Of a stretch of DNA of 64,000 nt, positions 7,591-16,543 are shown in pieces; within the stretch, counting starts at the first letter, position 1; every line of letters begins with the position of its first letter. The position numbers were made by a program, and so were the translations under genes. The notes beneath the pieces are model-generated. The model was not told where the DNA came from, ran no database searches, and was given only the letters and a program-made list of their open reading frames with translations. Source of the DNA: Pseudomonas tructae (GTDB lineage Bacteria > Pseudomonadota > Gammaproteobacteria > Pseudomonadales > Pseudomonadaceae); contig NZ_CP035952.1 in NCBI RefSeq assembly GCF_004214895.1, positions 3,110,501-3,174,500 of the forward strand, given 5' to 3'.

Positions 7591-8967
7591 TTGACTGAAT
7601 ATGGCGATGCCGCCACGGCGCTGCTGGCTGCCCGGGCTCAATTCGCCATCACCATCAGTTTTCATATTGTCCTGGCGGCGTTCAGCATTGGCCTGGCGCA
7701 GTGGCTGATGGCCTTGGAAGCGCTGTGGCTGTGGCGCCGTCAGGCCGTGCTGATGACCCTGTATCGCTATTGGCTGAAGGTCTTCGCCTTGACCGTTGCG
7801 GTCGGCGCCGCTTCTGGTTTGATCATGGAATACCAGTTCGGGCTCAACTGGTCAGGGCTTTCGCTGGCAGCGGGCGAGATCATCGGCCCTTTGATGCTCT
7901 ACGAAGTGCTGGTGGCGTTTTTCCTGGAGGCAGGCTTTCTCGGGGTGATGCTGTTCGGCTTGAAAAAGGTCGGGCCCAGGCTGCATTTTTTCGCGACTTG
8001 TGCGGTGGCGGTGGGGGCGTTGTTCAGCGCGTTCTGGATCATCAGCGCCAACTCCTGGATGCACACGCCTGCCGGCTATGCCATCGATGGCCAGGGGCGC
8101 TTCGTGGCCCAGGACTGGTGGGCGATCGTGTTCAATCCATCGTTTCCTTATCGCCTTTCGCACATGCTCCTGGCAGCCTTGCTCGGCACTGCGACGCTGG
8201 TGGCGGGGGTAGGGGGCTGGCAATTGCTGCGCGTACCGGGCAACCCGCGCGCGTGGCTGCAGTATTCGATGGCACTGTGGGCTATCGCTGTATTGGCGCC
8301 GCTGCAGATCGTCGTCGGTGACTTGCATGGCCAGCACACGCTGCAGGTGCAGCCGATCAAAGTAGCAGCCATCGAAGGCTCGTGGCAGCGCCCGCCGCCG
8401 GGCGCAGGGGAGCCCTTGCGGCTATTCGCCGTGCCGGACATGGCACAACAGCGCAACCATCTTGAACTGGCCATCCCGCGTGTGGGGTCGTTGTACCTGA
8501 CCCACGACCTGAGCGGTACCATACCGGCCCTCAATGAATTTCCCGCGCAAGATTTGCCGCCGGTGCCGTTGGTGTTCTACGCCTTTCGCATCATGGTCGG
8601 CCTGGGCCTGGTGATGCTGGCGCAAGGTATCGCCGGCCTGGTGCTGCGTTGGCGTGGACGTTTGCTGCAGGCCCAGTGGTTGCAACGCGCAAGCCTGGTA
8701 CTGGCACCCGCGGGCTTCGTCGCCATGCTCAGTGGCTGGGTGGTGACCGAAGTGGGGCGTCAGCCCTTCACCGTTTACGGCCTGCTGCGCACGGCCGACA
8801 GCGCATCGCCGGTGGCGGCGCAAACGGTGATAGCCAGCACTGTGGGCATCCTGCTGTTCTATATGTTGATATTCAGCCTGGGGCTGTGGCTGCTGTTGCG
8901 ACTGTTGCGTGAACCGCCGGGGGAAGAAGAACGCGGCCCGCAGCCCGAACTTGGCGGGGGGCGCTAA
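7591..8967 (+). CDS. Cytochrome bd-type quinol oxidase subunit I (short Q-loop, CioA-like)
   Basis: A 458-residue polytopic membrane protein of the CydA/CioA family, which oxidises quinol and reduces oxygen to water. AARAQFAITISFHIVLA at the N-terminus carries the conserved haem-ligand His (residue 25). The family run GWVVTEVGRQPFTVYGLLRT lies near the C-terminus. The extramembrane loop around residues 245-330 (GDLHGQHTLQVQPIKVAAIE) is short, as in the cyanide-insensitive CIO type. The start is TTG; no in-frame ATG is suitable. Subunit II follows within a few bases. A house-keeping cioAB is probably elsewhere, making this a divergent second copy. Confidence 0.9.
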   Translation: MTEYGDAATALLAARAQFAITISFHIVLAAFSIGLAQWLMALEALWLWRRQAVLMTLYRYWLKVFALTVAVGAASGLIMEYQFGLNWSGLSLAAGEIIGPLMLYEVLVAFFLEAGFLGVMLFGLKKVGPRLHFFATCAVAVGALFSAFWIISANSWMHTPAGYAIDGQGRFVAQDWWAIVFNPSFPYRLSHMLLAALLGTATLVAGVGGWQLLRVPGNPRAWLQYSMALWAIAVLAPLQIVVGDLHGQHTLQVQPIKVAAIEGSWQRPPPGAGEPLRLFAVPDMAQQRNHLELAIPRVGSLYLTHDLSGTIPALNEFPAQDLPPVPLVFYAFRIMVGLGLVMLAQGIAGLVLRWRGRLLQAQWLQRASLVLAPAGFVAMLSGWVVTEVGRQPFTVYGLLRTADSASPVAAQTVIASTVGILLFYMLIFSLGLWLLLRLLREPPGEEERGPQPELGGGR

Positions 8968-8969
8968 GC

Positions 8970-9958
8970 ATGCTCGGCGTCGATTGGCTGACCTGCTTAG
9001 CGCCGCCGCGCTGGCGTTCTCGGTGCTGGTCTACGTGCTGCTGGACGGCACCGACCTAGGCGTCGGCCTGCTCATTGCGGGTCAACGGCGTGTCGAACAG
9101 CGGGAGATCATGGTGCGCACGCTCCTGCCGGTGTGGGATGCCAATGAGACCTGGCTGGTGCTCGGCGGCGGCGGGCTGCTGGCCCTGTTTCCCATGGCCT
9201 ACAGCATCTTGCTGCCAGCCCTCTACCTGCCTTTTTTGCTGATGTTCATGGCCTTGATCCTGCGCGCGGTCGGCCTTGAATTCCGCGAGCATGTGGTGAA
9301 CAAGGGCTTAGCGGATGCGGCGTTGCTGTTGGGCTCGCTCATCGCCACCCTGTGCCAGGGGGTGATTCTGGGCACGCTGATGCAAGGCGTGCCGCACAAC
9401 GATGGCCAGTACAGTGGCAATGGCCGGGAATGGCTGGCGCCGTTTCCTATGGCCTGTGCAGTGGCGCTGGTGGTGGGTTACGCGTGGCTGGGCGCCTGCT
9501 GGCTCTACTGGCGATGCGAAGGGGATTTGCAGCGACGGGCTAAACACCATGCCCAGATATTCTGCGCCTTGTCCATCCTGGCGCTGGGTGGGGTACTGGC
9601 CTTGACCCTGCAACTCGATGAGCGTTATTGGCAGCGCCTGACCCAGCCGTGGCTGCTGATTGCCACCGGGAGCCTGAGCGTGGCGCTGCTGGCGGGGTTC
9701 GCACGGTCTTGGCGCGCGGCGCGCCACTGGCAGCCGCTGAGTTGTGCACTGGGCATGATCGTCATGGCTTTCACGCTGATGCTGGTTGCGCTCTTTCCGC
9801 AGGTGATCCCGCCATCGCTGACGCTTGCGCAAGCGGCGGCTGCGCCCTCGACTCAGCTCTTCGTGCTGAGCGGCTTGGTGCTGCTGGTGCCGATCACGCT
9901 CGCTTACAACACCTGGGGATTCAAGGTGTTTTCAGGAAAGGTCGGCCCCCCAGGGTAA
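8970..9958 (+). pseudogene. Cytochrome bd-type oxidase subunit II, apparent 1-base deletion near the start
   Basis: From about base 8994 one frame encodes a complete CydB-type subunit: LLSAAALAFSVLVYVLLDGT, DLGVGLL, then WDANETWLVLGGGGLLALFP and eight or more membrane helices. The natural start, ATG 8970 (MLGVDWLT, typical of CydB), is in a different frame and stops after 29 codons. Restoring one C in the CC run at 8992-8993 would give MLGVDWLTLLSAAALAF and an intact protein of about 330 residues. Otherwise translation would need GTG 8909 inside the subunit I gene or TTG 8984 with no clear ribosome site. The frame is otherwise undamaged, so a sequence error or a very recent lesion is likely. 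Confidence 0.78.
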
Positions 9959-10001
9959 GGTGCGCCGGGTATTGTCAACGATGGCAACGACTTGTCCCTC
10001 A

Positions 10002-10433
10002 TTATTGAGTCTGCCAGGTGCCGTCGCTGCGTTCGCAATCACTGCGGGCTTGGCCCAGGTGCTCCATGTCGTAGTACCAGGTTATGACACGGGCATCGCT
10101 GGTCAGCGGTAGACGCTCCGGTGTGACGTCGCGTCCTGCGGATTTTGGGTTGCTCAAGGACTCTTGGGTAAGCGGCGCACTGCAAACGCCAATACTGCCG
10201 TCAGCGCATTTCAATACTTTGCGCTTTTCGGCGCTGACCATTTCTTTACTCTCGTTGCTGCAGGACCAGTCGATGGCATCAGCTGGCATGTTGCTGTAAC
10301 TGTAGCAAGTATGTCGTTCAATCGACTTTACAGCCTCGCTGGAGGAGCGGCTGACTACATCACAAGCATCGGCGAAGACCTCGCTGGTGACCAGGCTGCC
10401 GAGTATTAGTAAGAGAGAACACGTGGTACGCAT
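10002..10433 (-). CDS. Secreted Cys-containing hypothetical protein
   Basis: The start is set at 10433 (MRTTCSLLLILGSLVTSEVF), which gives a clean signal peptide ending near ADA; the longer frame upstream lacks such a beginning. The mature part of about 120 residues has several Cys (CDVVSR, RHTCYSYSN, WSCSNES, KCADGSIGVC, DCERSDG), suggesting disulphides in the periplasm. No family is recognised. Single gene, convergent with the oxidase genes. Confidence 0.7.
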   Translation of the reverse strand: MRTTCSLLLILGSLVTSEVFADACDVVSRSSSEAVKSIERHTCYSYSNMPADAIDWSCSNESKEMVSAEKRKVLKCADGSIGVCSAPLTQESLSNPKSAGRDVTPERLPLTSDARVITWYYDMEHLGQARSDCERSDGTWQTQ

Positions 10434-10614
10434 CAGACACCTACCCGAGCGGTGAGCCCTGCTATTCAGTTCTATTTTTGCTTCGGATACAACGGTCCAT
10501 TGGTCTGGAAATTGAGAAATGGATGTTTCATGCCTACGCCAACTCACAAAACCTGAGTAGCGCTACAGGGTAGAGTCTATCTTCTGGCCAAAGGTTTAAC
10601 TTTTCGAGTTTTAG

Positions 10615-10767
10615 GATCGGGGTCATTCCAAAACCGGAGCACCGGCAAAGGGGCAGGGCGAAGAAGAACGTGACAACGATGCACACCGACCAGATGGCAC
10701 GTCAGGAACTGTCCACGATTCGACCGCGCAAAAGACGGCCAGGGAAGAGGTGCACAAGAAGCGCTGA
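10615..10767 (+). CDS. Possible small hydrophilic protein lacking a visible start codon
   Basis: A 50-codon open stretch (DRGHSKTGAPAKGQGEEERD ... TVHDSTAQKTAREEVHKKR) ends at TGA 10765, directly at a good inverted repeat. Its composition is like the small hydrophilic stress proteins nearby, and the other five frames here make no sense. However an in-frame TAG at 10612 precedes it and there is no ATG, GTG or TTG at a usable place. It may be a decayed gene or one with an indel in its first codons. Confidence 0.35.
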   Translation, partial: DRGHSKTGAPAKGQGEEERDNDAHRPDGTSGTVHDSTAQKTAREEVHKKR

Positions 10768-10789
10768 GGCCCGAGTCGGCGAGCCTCAG
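10764..10789. terminator. Inverted repeat between convergent genes
   Basis: CTGAGGC at 10764-10770 pairs perfectly with GCCTCAG at 10783-10789. It overlaps the stop of the small frame on the plus strand and lies just after the stop of the SDR gene on the minus strand. There is no strong T-run on either side, so termination efficiency is uncertain. Confidence 0.5.
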
Positions 10790-10797
10790 CATTGCGC

Positions 10798-11655
10798 TCA
10801 GAGGATGGGTTTTCCTCCAGTTACGCCATAGCGAGAGCCGGAGATGTAGCTGGCTTCATCAGAACCGAGCAGAACGTAAATCGGAGCGACCTCAACCGGT
10901 TGTCCGGGCCGCCCCATTGGGTAGCCGGATCCGAATTTTTTGACGGCTTCATCGGGCATGGTAGCTGGGATCAGCGGTGTCCAGATCGGGCCGGGCGCCA
11001 CGCTGTTTACTCTTATTCCTTTTTTCCCCAGCAGTTGAGCGAGGCCTGCCGTGAAATTGGCAATGGCACCTTTGGTCGTCGCATAAGCCAGCAGAGTGGG
11101 CGATGGGTCATCGGAGTTCACCGAACTGGTGTTGATGATCGAACTGCCTTCGGGCATCGAGGCCAACGCCCGTTGGCAGATGCGGAAAATGGCGGTGATA
11201 TTGACGTCGAAGGTCATTACCCACTCGTCATCCGCGATCTCTTCGAGCGATTCATGGGCCATCTGGAACGCTGCATTGTTGACCAGGATGTCGATACGAC
11301 CGAACTTTTCAACGGTCTTATCGACGATGTCATAGCAATGCCGCTTCTCAGCCAAGTCACCAGGTAAAAGCAGACATTGTCGGCCTGCGGCTTCCACCCA
11401 GCGCGCGGTTTCCTGCGCATCTTCATGTTCATTGAGATAGGCAATGGCAACGTCTGCTCCCTCGCGGGCATAAGCAATGGCCACGGCACGCCCGATCCCG
11501 CTGTCGGCACCCGTAATCAGTGCGATCTTGCGCTCAAGCCGATTATGACCAACATAAGTTTCCTCGCCACAGTCAGGATAGGGCTCCATCTTGCGTTGGG
11601 AGCCTGGGACGCTTTGGGGTTGGGATGGGAAGGGAGGGGTAGGGTAGGTACGCAT
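10798..11655 (-). CDS. SDR-family oxidoreductase (YghA/YdaD type)
   Basis: ATG 11655 (MRTYPTPPFPSQPQSVPGSQ) has GGAGAG upstream and gives 285 residues, the usual size of the stress-induced YghA/YdaD (GSP39) subgroup with its Pro-rich N-terminal extension. The NAD(P)-binding motif is ITGADSGIGRAVA near residue 47; NNAA follows near 125; the catalytic Ser (NTSSVNS) and YATTK Tyr/Lys pair are present, then SVAPGPIWTPL. Cytoplasmic; substrate unknown. It lies 77 bases downstream of the PfpI-like gene on the same strand and is probably co-transcribed. Confidence 0.92.
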   Translation of the reverse strand: MRTYPTPPFPSQPQSVPGSQRKMEPYPDCGEETYVGHNRLERKIALITGADSGIGRAVAIAYAREGADVAIAYLNEHEDAQETARWVEAAGRQCLLLPGDLAEKRHCYDIVDKTVEKFGRIDILVNNAAFQMAHESLEEIADDEWVMTFDVNITAIFRICQRALASMPEGSSIINTSSVNSDDPSPTLLAYATTKGAIANFTAGLAQLLGKKGIRVNSVAPGPIWTPLIPATMPDEAVKKFGSGYPMGRPGQPVEVAPIYVLLGSDEASYISGSRYGVTGGKPIL

Positions 11656-11732
11656 GGTAGCTCTCCTGCAGTTGGGAAGGCTCATGTAGGTTTGACTCCG
11701 GGCCGGTAATACCCGACAAGGGGCCACCAGGC

Positions 11733-12272
11733 TCAACCCGTGAGCGCCCTGATCAACTGCTCATTGAAAGCAGGAATATCATCAGGCTGGCGACTGGTGA
11801 TCAGGTTGCCATCTACTACCACCTCTTCATCCACCCAATTTCCGCCGGCGTTGCGGATATCGTCCTGCAAGGTCTTGTAGCTGGTCATCCGCTTGCCCTT
11901 GGCCAAGCCACTCGACACCAGCAGCCAGGCGCCGTGACAGATTACTGCCAGCGGCTTGCCGGCTGCGTCATGGCTTTTGACCAGCTTTTGTGCGCCAGGG
12001 ATCAGTCGAATCGTGTCGGAGTTTTGCACGCCGCCGGGCAGTACCAAGGCATCGTAGAGATCGAAGTTGGCACTTTCGAAGGTTGCATCCACCGCAAATT
12101 CGTCGGCGGGTTTGTCATGATTCCAACCGCGCACCGTGCCATCTTTTGCACTCAGGATATCGACCACCGCGCCGCTCTGTTCCAGAGCCTCGCGAGGGCC
12201 GGTCAATTCCACCTGCTCAAAACCATCGGTAACCAGAAAGGCCACACGTTTACCATTCAATTGTGCACTCAT
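11733..12272 (-). CDS. DJ-1/PfpI family protein (YhbO-like)
   Basis: A 179-residue protein of the DJ-1/PfpI superfamily. It has the Glu-containing DGFEQVEL near residue 17, the ALVLPGG loop near 76 and the nucleophile elbow AVICHGAW with Cys112-His113. Members of the PfpI/YhbO branch are described as proteases or deglycases protecting against carbonyl and other stress; the precise activity is debated. It is upstream of the SDR gene and probably in one transcript with it, both being typical general-stress genes. Confidence 0.92.
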   Translation of the reverse strand: MSAQLNGKRVAFLVTDGFEQVELTGPREALEQSGAVVDILSAKDGTVRGWNHDKPADEFAVDATFESANFDLYDALVLPGGVQNSDTIRLIPGAQKLVKSHDAAGKPLAVICHGAWLLVSSGLAKGKRMTSYKTLQDDIRNAGGNWVDEEVVVDGNLITSRQPDDIPAFNEQLIRALTG

Positions 12273-12450
12273 CGCTTCATCTCCATTTATCCATAGGTCT
12301 GAACCAGAAGGCCCTCAGCAAGGAAGCAAAGTTCCGGCGCAATGCCTCAGCGGTTGATGCCTGCAAGGCTTACCGGTTAAGTAGCGTAAAGTTCAGCGCA
12401 ACCTGTTCAGCGGTGTATAACGTTTCGGCGCAGCTCGGGTGACGCGGGTT

Positions 12451-12837
12451 TCAATTTCGGTTTCTGAGAAAGCGCTCTGCGCGCGATATCAAATCGAGGT
12501 TATTCGGCTTTACGTTGACCAGTTCCAGTTCGCTGGGGGTAAACCAGCGGCATTCCACAATCTCATCGGACGGATGCGGCACTATCGTGGGCTCGACCGG
12601 CATCTGATAGAGATAGTGTTCTTCGGATTGGTAGACGTAGTGGCCGATGAATTTGGCGCTACTCAATTGCAGAGTGGTTTCTTCACTCAGCTCACGCCGG
12701 GCAGCCTCTAGGTGTTCCTCACCGGGCTCAATCTTTCCACCGGGAAGTGACCATTCGGGAGCCTCTTTACGCACGAACAGAATCCTCCCCCCTTGCGTGC
12801 AGATCACCGTTGAATGCAGCTCTTTCGACTCATTCAT
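12451..12837 (-). CDS. NUDIX hydrolase
   Basis: The 128-residue product from ATG 12837 (AGGAG eight bases upstream) carries the NUDIX box GGKIEPGEEHLEAARRELSEE starting near residue 34, which binds Mg2+ and hydrolyses nucleoside diphosphates linked to another group. The sequence start (MNESKELHSTVICTQGGRIL) resembles the fragment at 3041. The substrate cannot be told from sequence. Single gene between the PfpI-like gene and the antiporter. Confidence 0.92.
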   Translation of the reverse strand: MNESKELHSTVICTQGGRILFVRKEAPEWSLPGGKIEPGEEHLEAARRELSEETTLQLSSAKFIGHYVYQSEEHYLYQMPVEPTIVPHPSDEIVECRWFTPSELELVNVKPNNLDLISRAERFLRNRN

Positions 12838-12992
12838 GATTTTCTCCTCCACTTTCTACAAGTGGCCAGTGGACACGTGCGGAAGTTCAAACGGGGCGAC
12901 CACCAGAGCCCCCAAGTGGCCTCGACTGATGTAGCCAGAGCACAGCGCCAACACGGGATCGTGGCAGATACCCTAGAGGGTGCTCAGCGATA

Positions 12993-14366
12993 CTATTTTC
13001 GGTCAGGAACAGCGGCCTGGCTTCGCTGACCTGGCCTGGCGCGTTCGTAAAAGGTAAGGAGTGGTTGGGTACTTATCCCATGCAGTACGATGCTCAAGGC
13101 CACCACTGAAAGCGCAAAGCGACTGCTCTCCATCGCCATGCCTGGGGGCAAACCGTGGTTGAGTGAGTAGAAAAGGTAGTAGAAGCTCCCGATGCCCCGA
13201 ATGCCGAACCACCCCAAGAGGCTCTTCTGGTGCAGGTCCAGGCGACTGCGCGCTGTCACCAGCAGCACACCCAGCGGTCGGATCAGCACAAACAGCATCG
13301 CCGCCACGATCAGCGCTCGGCCGTCCCAGTAGTCCGCGAGCACCACGCCAAGAAGAGTTACCAGTAGCACCTCCATCGCTCGCTCCACCAGGTTGCCGAA
13401 GGCGAGCATGTCTCCGAGCATGATCCCAGCCGCCACCTGCGAATCCTCCAACCCATCGATATCGCCTTTCACTGCATGTTCGGGCGCGACATGTTGATGC
13501 CCGACCACGGGTTGTACCAGGTGCTCAGCAGGTTCATGTGTCACCGGGGTTGTGTGTACTTCCGCCTGGCGTAATCCTAGTCCGGCGGCGAACACGGCGA
13601 GGAAACCATAACCACCGATCAACGCGGCCACCACATAAGCCAGCGCGATGAGCGCTAGCGTGAGGTAATCGTTTGGTGAGACGGTGCTCTCGTTGTATCG
13701 GGTACGTAGGTAGAGGGTCAGCCAACCCAAACCTCTGCCCATCCAATACCCGCATATCAGGCCGGCTGGAACGGCCCAGAGCACATCGTGCAGCAGCCAG
13801 GCTGGCCACCATTGCTCATGCCCGCCTTCATGCTGCACCAGCAATAGGCCGAGAATCACAAACGCAAAGGCGACGCCATCATTGAGTCCGGCTTCTCCGG
13901 ACAGACTGAAGCGTACAGGATCCCTGTCCTGAGCATCACTGACCTGAACCAGGTTCGCTAGCACCGGATCTGTGGGAGCGAGTATCGCCCCAATCAACAC
14001 CGAAACACCCCAACCCATGCCCAGGCCGAAATGCAGAAGGAGGCTAACGCCAGCGATGCAGATCAACATGACCGGGCCGGCCAGGCCGAAGGCAATCCGC
14101 CAGCTCCGGCTACGCAAAGGCAGTCGCAACTTCAGCCCGCTGACAAAAAGGGAAAACAGCACAGCGACTTCGGTGAGGTGTTCCATCCAGCCCGAGGCCT
14201 GGGACAGATCAAGCCGCAGCAGGCCCAGGCCAGCGGGGCCCAGGGCAGCCCCTAACCCAAGACATACTACCGAGGTGGACACCGGCAGCCAGCGCAGGTA
14301 GGCGGAGGTCAAGGCCAGTAGCAGCAGGACAACACCCATTACAGCGACCCAGACAATGAAGTTCAT
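12993..14366 (-). CDS. CPA1-type Na+(K+)/H+ antiporter
   Basis: The 457-residue product from MNFIVWVAVMGVVLLLL has about 12 membrane helices. Family marks of NhaP-like antiporters are visible: the TEVAVLFSLFVSGLKL helix, GAILAPTDPVLANLVQV near residue 125 (the TDP ion-site region) and LSGEAGLNDGVAFAFV (the ND pair) near 155. A hydrophilic insertion around residues 275-330 (HTTPVTHEPAEHLVQPVV) precedes the last helices. Inner membrane; exchanges monovalent cations for protons, for pH or salt tolerance. I start at 14366 rather than 14423 because the membrane region then begins at once. Confidence 0.9.
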   Translation of the reverse strand: MNFIVWVAVMGVVLLLLALTSAYLRWLPVSTSVVCLGLGAALGPAGLGLLRLDLSQASGWMEHLTEVAVLFSLFVSGLKLRLPLRSRSWRIAFGLAGPVMLICIAGVSLLLHFGLGMGWGVSVLIGAILAPTDPVLANLVQVSDAQDRDPVRFSLSGEAGLNDGVAFAFVILGLLLVQHEGGHEQWWPAWLLHDVLWAVPAGLICGYWMGRGLGWLTLYLRTRYNESTVSPNDYLTLALIALAYVVAALIGGYGFLAVFAAGLGLRQAEVHTTPVTHEPAEHLVQPVVGHQHVAPEHAVKGDIDGLEDSQVAAGIMLGDMLAFGNLVERAMEVLLVTLLGVVLADYWDGRALIVAAMLFVLIRPLGVLLVTARSRLDLHQKSLLGWFGIRGIGSFYYLFYSLNHGLPPGMAMESSRFALSVVALSIVLHGISTQPLLTFYERARPGQRSQAAVPDRK

Positions 14367-14505
14367 GCCCTTCGCTCCGCAACTTCCGGCGTGTTTTCGT
14401 GTGTGGAGCGAGGACCGGAACATTACATCATGTGAGTAGCCGGTCGCCTTCGTGCCCTCCCTGAAAGGCGGAATTACACCTCGCTATGCTCCACCTCCAC
14501 AGGTT

Positions 14506-15009
14506 TCATTCCTTCTGTCCATGTTTGGCCTGAAGCTGCTTGGCCTGTTCAAGGTGATGCTCAAGCTTGGGCAAAGCCTCGCTGGCAAACGCTTTGAGGT
14601 CAGCATTGTCGGACGAATTGGCTTCCTTCTTGAAAAGTGCCACTGCCTTTTCATGGGCATCGACCTGGTTGTTGAGGTACGAGCGGTCAAAGGACTCTTC
14701 GCGCCATTCCAATATCACACTCTTGGCCTTGTCGATCATCGCGGCTTCATCTGGAACGGTGATGTCATGCTTGCGTGCGATATCCCCCAGCTCCTGGTTT
14801 GCGCGTGTGTGATCGGTGACCATTTGTTGAGCGAATGCTGTGATATCGGGATTCTTGCTCTTTTCCTTGGCCAGATTGCCTGCCACGACTTCGGCAATAC
14901 CTGCTTCGGTGGCGGAATTGACGAAGTCGGATGAAGTTGACGCCAGAGCATGGGTCGAAGCCAGGCCCAGTACGATGGAAAAACCGAATCGCTTGAGGAA
15001 TGGATACAT
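14506..15009 (-). CDS. DUF4142 periplasmic protein
   Basis: The start at 15009 gives MYPFLKRFGFSIVLGLASTH with a signal peptide ending near ALA, then a mature all-helical domain of the DUF4142 (ferritin-like fold) family. Typical marks are FVNSATEAGIAEVVAGNLAK, DITAFAQQMVTDHTRANQEL and SYLNNQVDAHEKAVALFKKE. It is exported to the periplasm and is usually seen with osmotic or envelope stress genes; no activity is established. The segment upstream of 15009 in the same frame is not signal-peptide-like and was left out. Confidence 0.9.
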   Translation of the reverse strand: MYPFLKRFGFSIVLGLASTHALASTSSDFVNSATEAGIAEVVAGNLAKEKSKNPDITAFAQQMVTDHTRANQELGDIARKHDITVPDEAAMIDKAKSVILEWREESFDRSYLNNQVDAHEKAVALFKKEANSSDNADLKAFASEALPKLEHHLEQAKQLQAKHGQKE

Positions 15010-15193
15010 AGCTCGCTCCAAGGAAGGGGACGCGACGACAGCGTCGTTAAAGAATGGGATCTTTTCGATTGGCAAAGGTTTAATTTTTTCGACATCCAGA
15101 ACAATGGAACGATGACTGCGTGACAAGGCTCAGACCTTCAAAGAGACTTCGAAGGTTGACCCTTAAAGCGCTGACAAATGAGGCGTACAAACG

Positions 15194-15451
15194 GTGAGCG
15201 GTGACGTAGTGGATACGCTGATTGACCTGGTGCAATGGCCTGCCATGCTGCTGACGGTTGCAGCGGCATGGTGTATTGGTTCGCGGCAGGCTGGACGCCG
15301 CCGGATTGGCTTCTGCTGTTTCATCAGCAGCAACGTGTTGTGGGTAATTTGGGGGTGGCATACGCAGGCATGGGCGCTGGTAGTGCTGCAGTTCTGCCTA
15401 TGCTTTATGAACCTGCGTGGATGGAAGAAGAATACGCCTTCAGAGGGCTGA
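15194..15451 (+). CDS. Small membrane protein
   Basis: An 85-residue protein (GTG start at 15194) with three short hydrophobic segments: LVQWPAMLLTVAAAWCIG, IGFCCFISSNVLWVIWGW and ALVVLQFCLCFMNLRGW, then KKN. The pattern of Trp-rich short helices and a terminal NLRG-x-KK is like small inner membrane proteins common in Pseudomonas. Its last 12 bases overlap the end of the ligase gene on the other strand, so the two genes converge. Function unknown. Confidence 0.78.
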   Translation: MSGDVVDTLIDLVQWPAMLLTVAAAWCIGSRQAGRRRIGFCCFISSNVLWVIWGWHTQAWALVVLQFCLCFMNLRGWKKNTPSEG

Positions 15452-16543
15452 CATTGCACTGTGCGTAAGTTGCTCGTCTATGACATCGCATAGAGCGCGT
15501 TCCTGAGTCAGGCCTCGCGCCAACGCGCGGTCGTAGGTTGCTAACTGCACATCGGCGCTCGTGCCTGAGGTGAGGATGTGCAGGGCGTGATCGATGTGGT
15601 CGGGCGCTACAGCGAACTGGGTCTGCAACTGGAGCAGCCAGGCCTGAGCCGACAATGGCGCGTGCGAAAGCGGATCGATGAAACGTCCGTCACGTCCGTG
15701 GCGCATTGCACGCCAGAGGTTTTCCTGAGTAACCCATTGCATCTCACGTGTGAGCTGAACGTCCTCCGAGCGGGTCTCAAGGCAGTGGGTAACCATTTGG
15801 TGAAATAAGAGCGCGATGCACAGCCCGTCTGCTAGCCGCGGGCAACCATCGGCGATGCGCAATTCTACGGTCGGGTAGCGCCGTGAAGGCCGGATAGCCC
15901 ACCAACAATCAAACTCTGGTCGAGCCCCTGTGCGTTGCAGCAAATCGAGATAGTGTTCGTAGTCAGTCCAGTCGAGCAGACGCTCAGGCAGGCCCATTCG
16001 CGGCCATTCGTTGCACAACACACGACGGTAGCTGCGATAGCCAGTTAACTGCCCCTCCCAGAAAGGAGATGAGGTACTGAGTACCAGCAAAAGCGGCAGC
16101 CACGGCAATAGCTGATTGATAAGCCGTATTCGGTCATAACCTGGCGCAACTCCCACATGGATGTGCAGGCCACACACCAGACTCTGCCGAGCAACCTGCT
16201 GGTAATCCTCGAAGAGCTGGTGGTAGTGCTCGCCTGGCGCTGGCTGCTGGGCTTGCCAATTGCCCGAGGGATGGCTGCCGGCAGCGTAGATGCCAAGGCC
16301 ATAAGTGGCCAAGCTCGATGACAGGCGTTGGCGAGCGCTACATACAAAGTCTTGCGCTTGCAGCCAATCGCCAAAGACCGGAGACGCCACTTCGATCTGG
16401 GACTTGTACATTTCCTGAGAAAAGTATTGTCCAAGCGCCTCATGGCAAGCGGTGAGGGCTCCGGCGGCAGGCTCAGCGACTACCCGCCGACTATCCAGAT
16501 CGACCAGCAGGAATTCCTCCTCAATTCCGAACCCCGGCTTCAT
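15440..16543 (-). CDS. YbdK-type carboxylate-amine ligase (GCS2 family)
   Basis: A 367-residue member of the glutamate-cysteine ligase GCS2 family. The start MKPGFGIEEEFLLVDLDSRR holds the conserved EEEF metal site; SQEMYKSQIEVASP, LVCGLHIHVGVAPG and CWWAIRPSRRYPTVELRIAD are further family marks. Such enzymes make an amide bond at the expense of ATP between a carboxylate (often Glu) and an amine; the actual substrates of YbdK homologues are unknown. It overlaps the methyltransferase gene by 4 bases (ATGA), and is the last gene of a tight operon with a diiron oxidase-like enzyme. Confidence 0.9.
   Translation of the reverse strand: MKPGFGIEEEFLLVDLDSRRVVAEPAAGALTACHEALGQYFSQEMYKSQIEVASPVFGDWLQAQDFVCSARQRLSSSLATYGLGIYAAGSHPSGNWQAQQPAPGEHYHQLFEDYQQVARQSLVCGLHIHVGVAPGYDRIRLINQLLPWLPLLLVLSTSSPFWEGQLTGYRSYRRVLCNEWPRMGLPERLLDWTDYEHYLDLLQRTGARPEFDCWWAIRPSRRYPTVELRIADGCPRLADGLCIALLFHQMVTHCLETRSEDVQLTREMQWVTQENLWRAMRHGRDGRFIDPLSHAPLSAQAWLLQLQTQFAVAPDHIDHALHILTSGTSADVQLATYDRALARGLTQERALCDVIDEQLTHSAMSAL

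Noticed and set aside
10577..10792. A 71-codon minus-strand frame
   Set aside because: Cys/Pro/Arg-rich shadow of the small hydrophilic plus-strand frame; covers the inverted repeat.
10585..15085. The similar strings AAAGGTTTAAC (10590) and AAAGGTTTAAT (15076) as a shared promoter element
   Set aside because: They lie in different orientation relative to the nearest genes and are too short to be significant.
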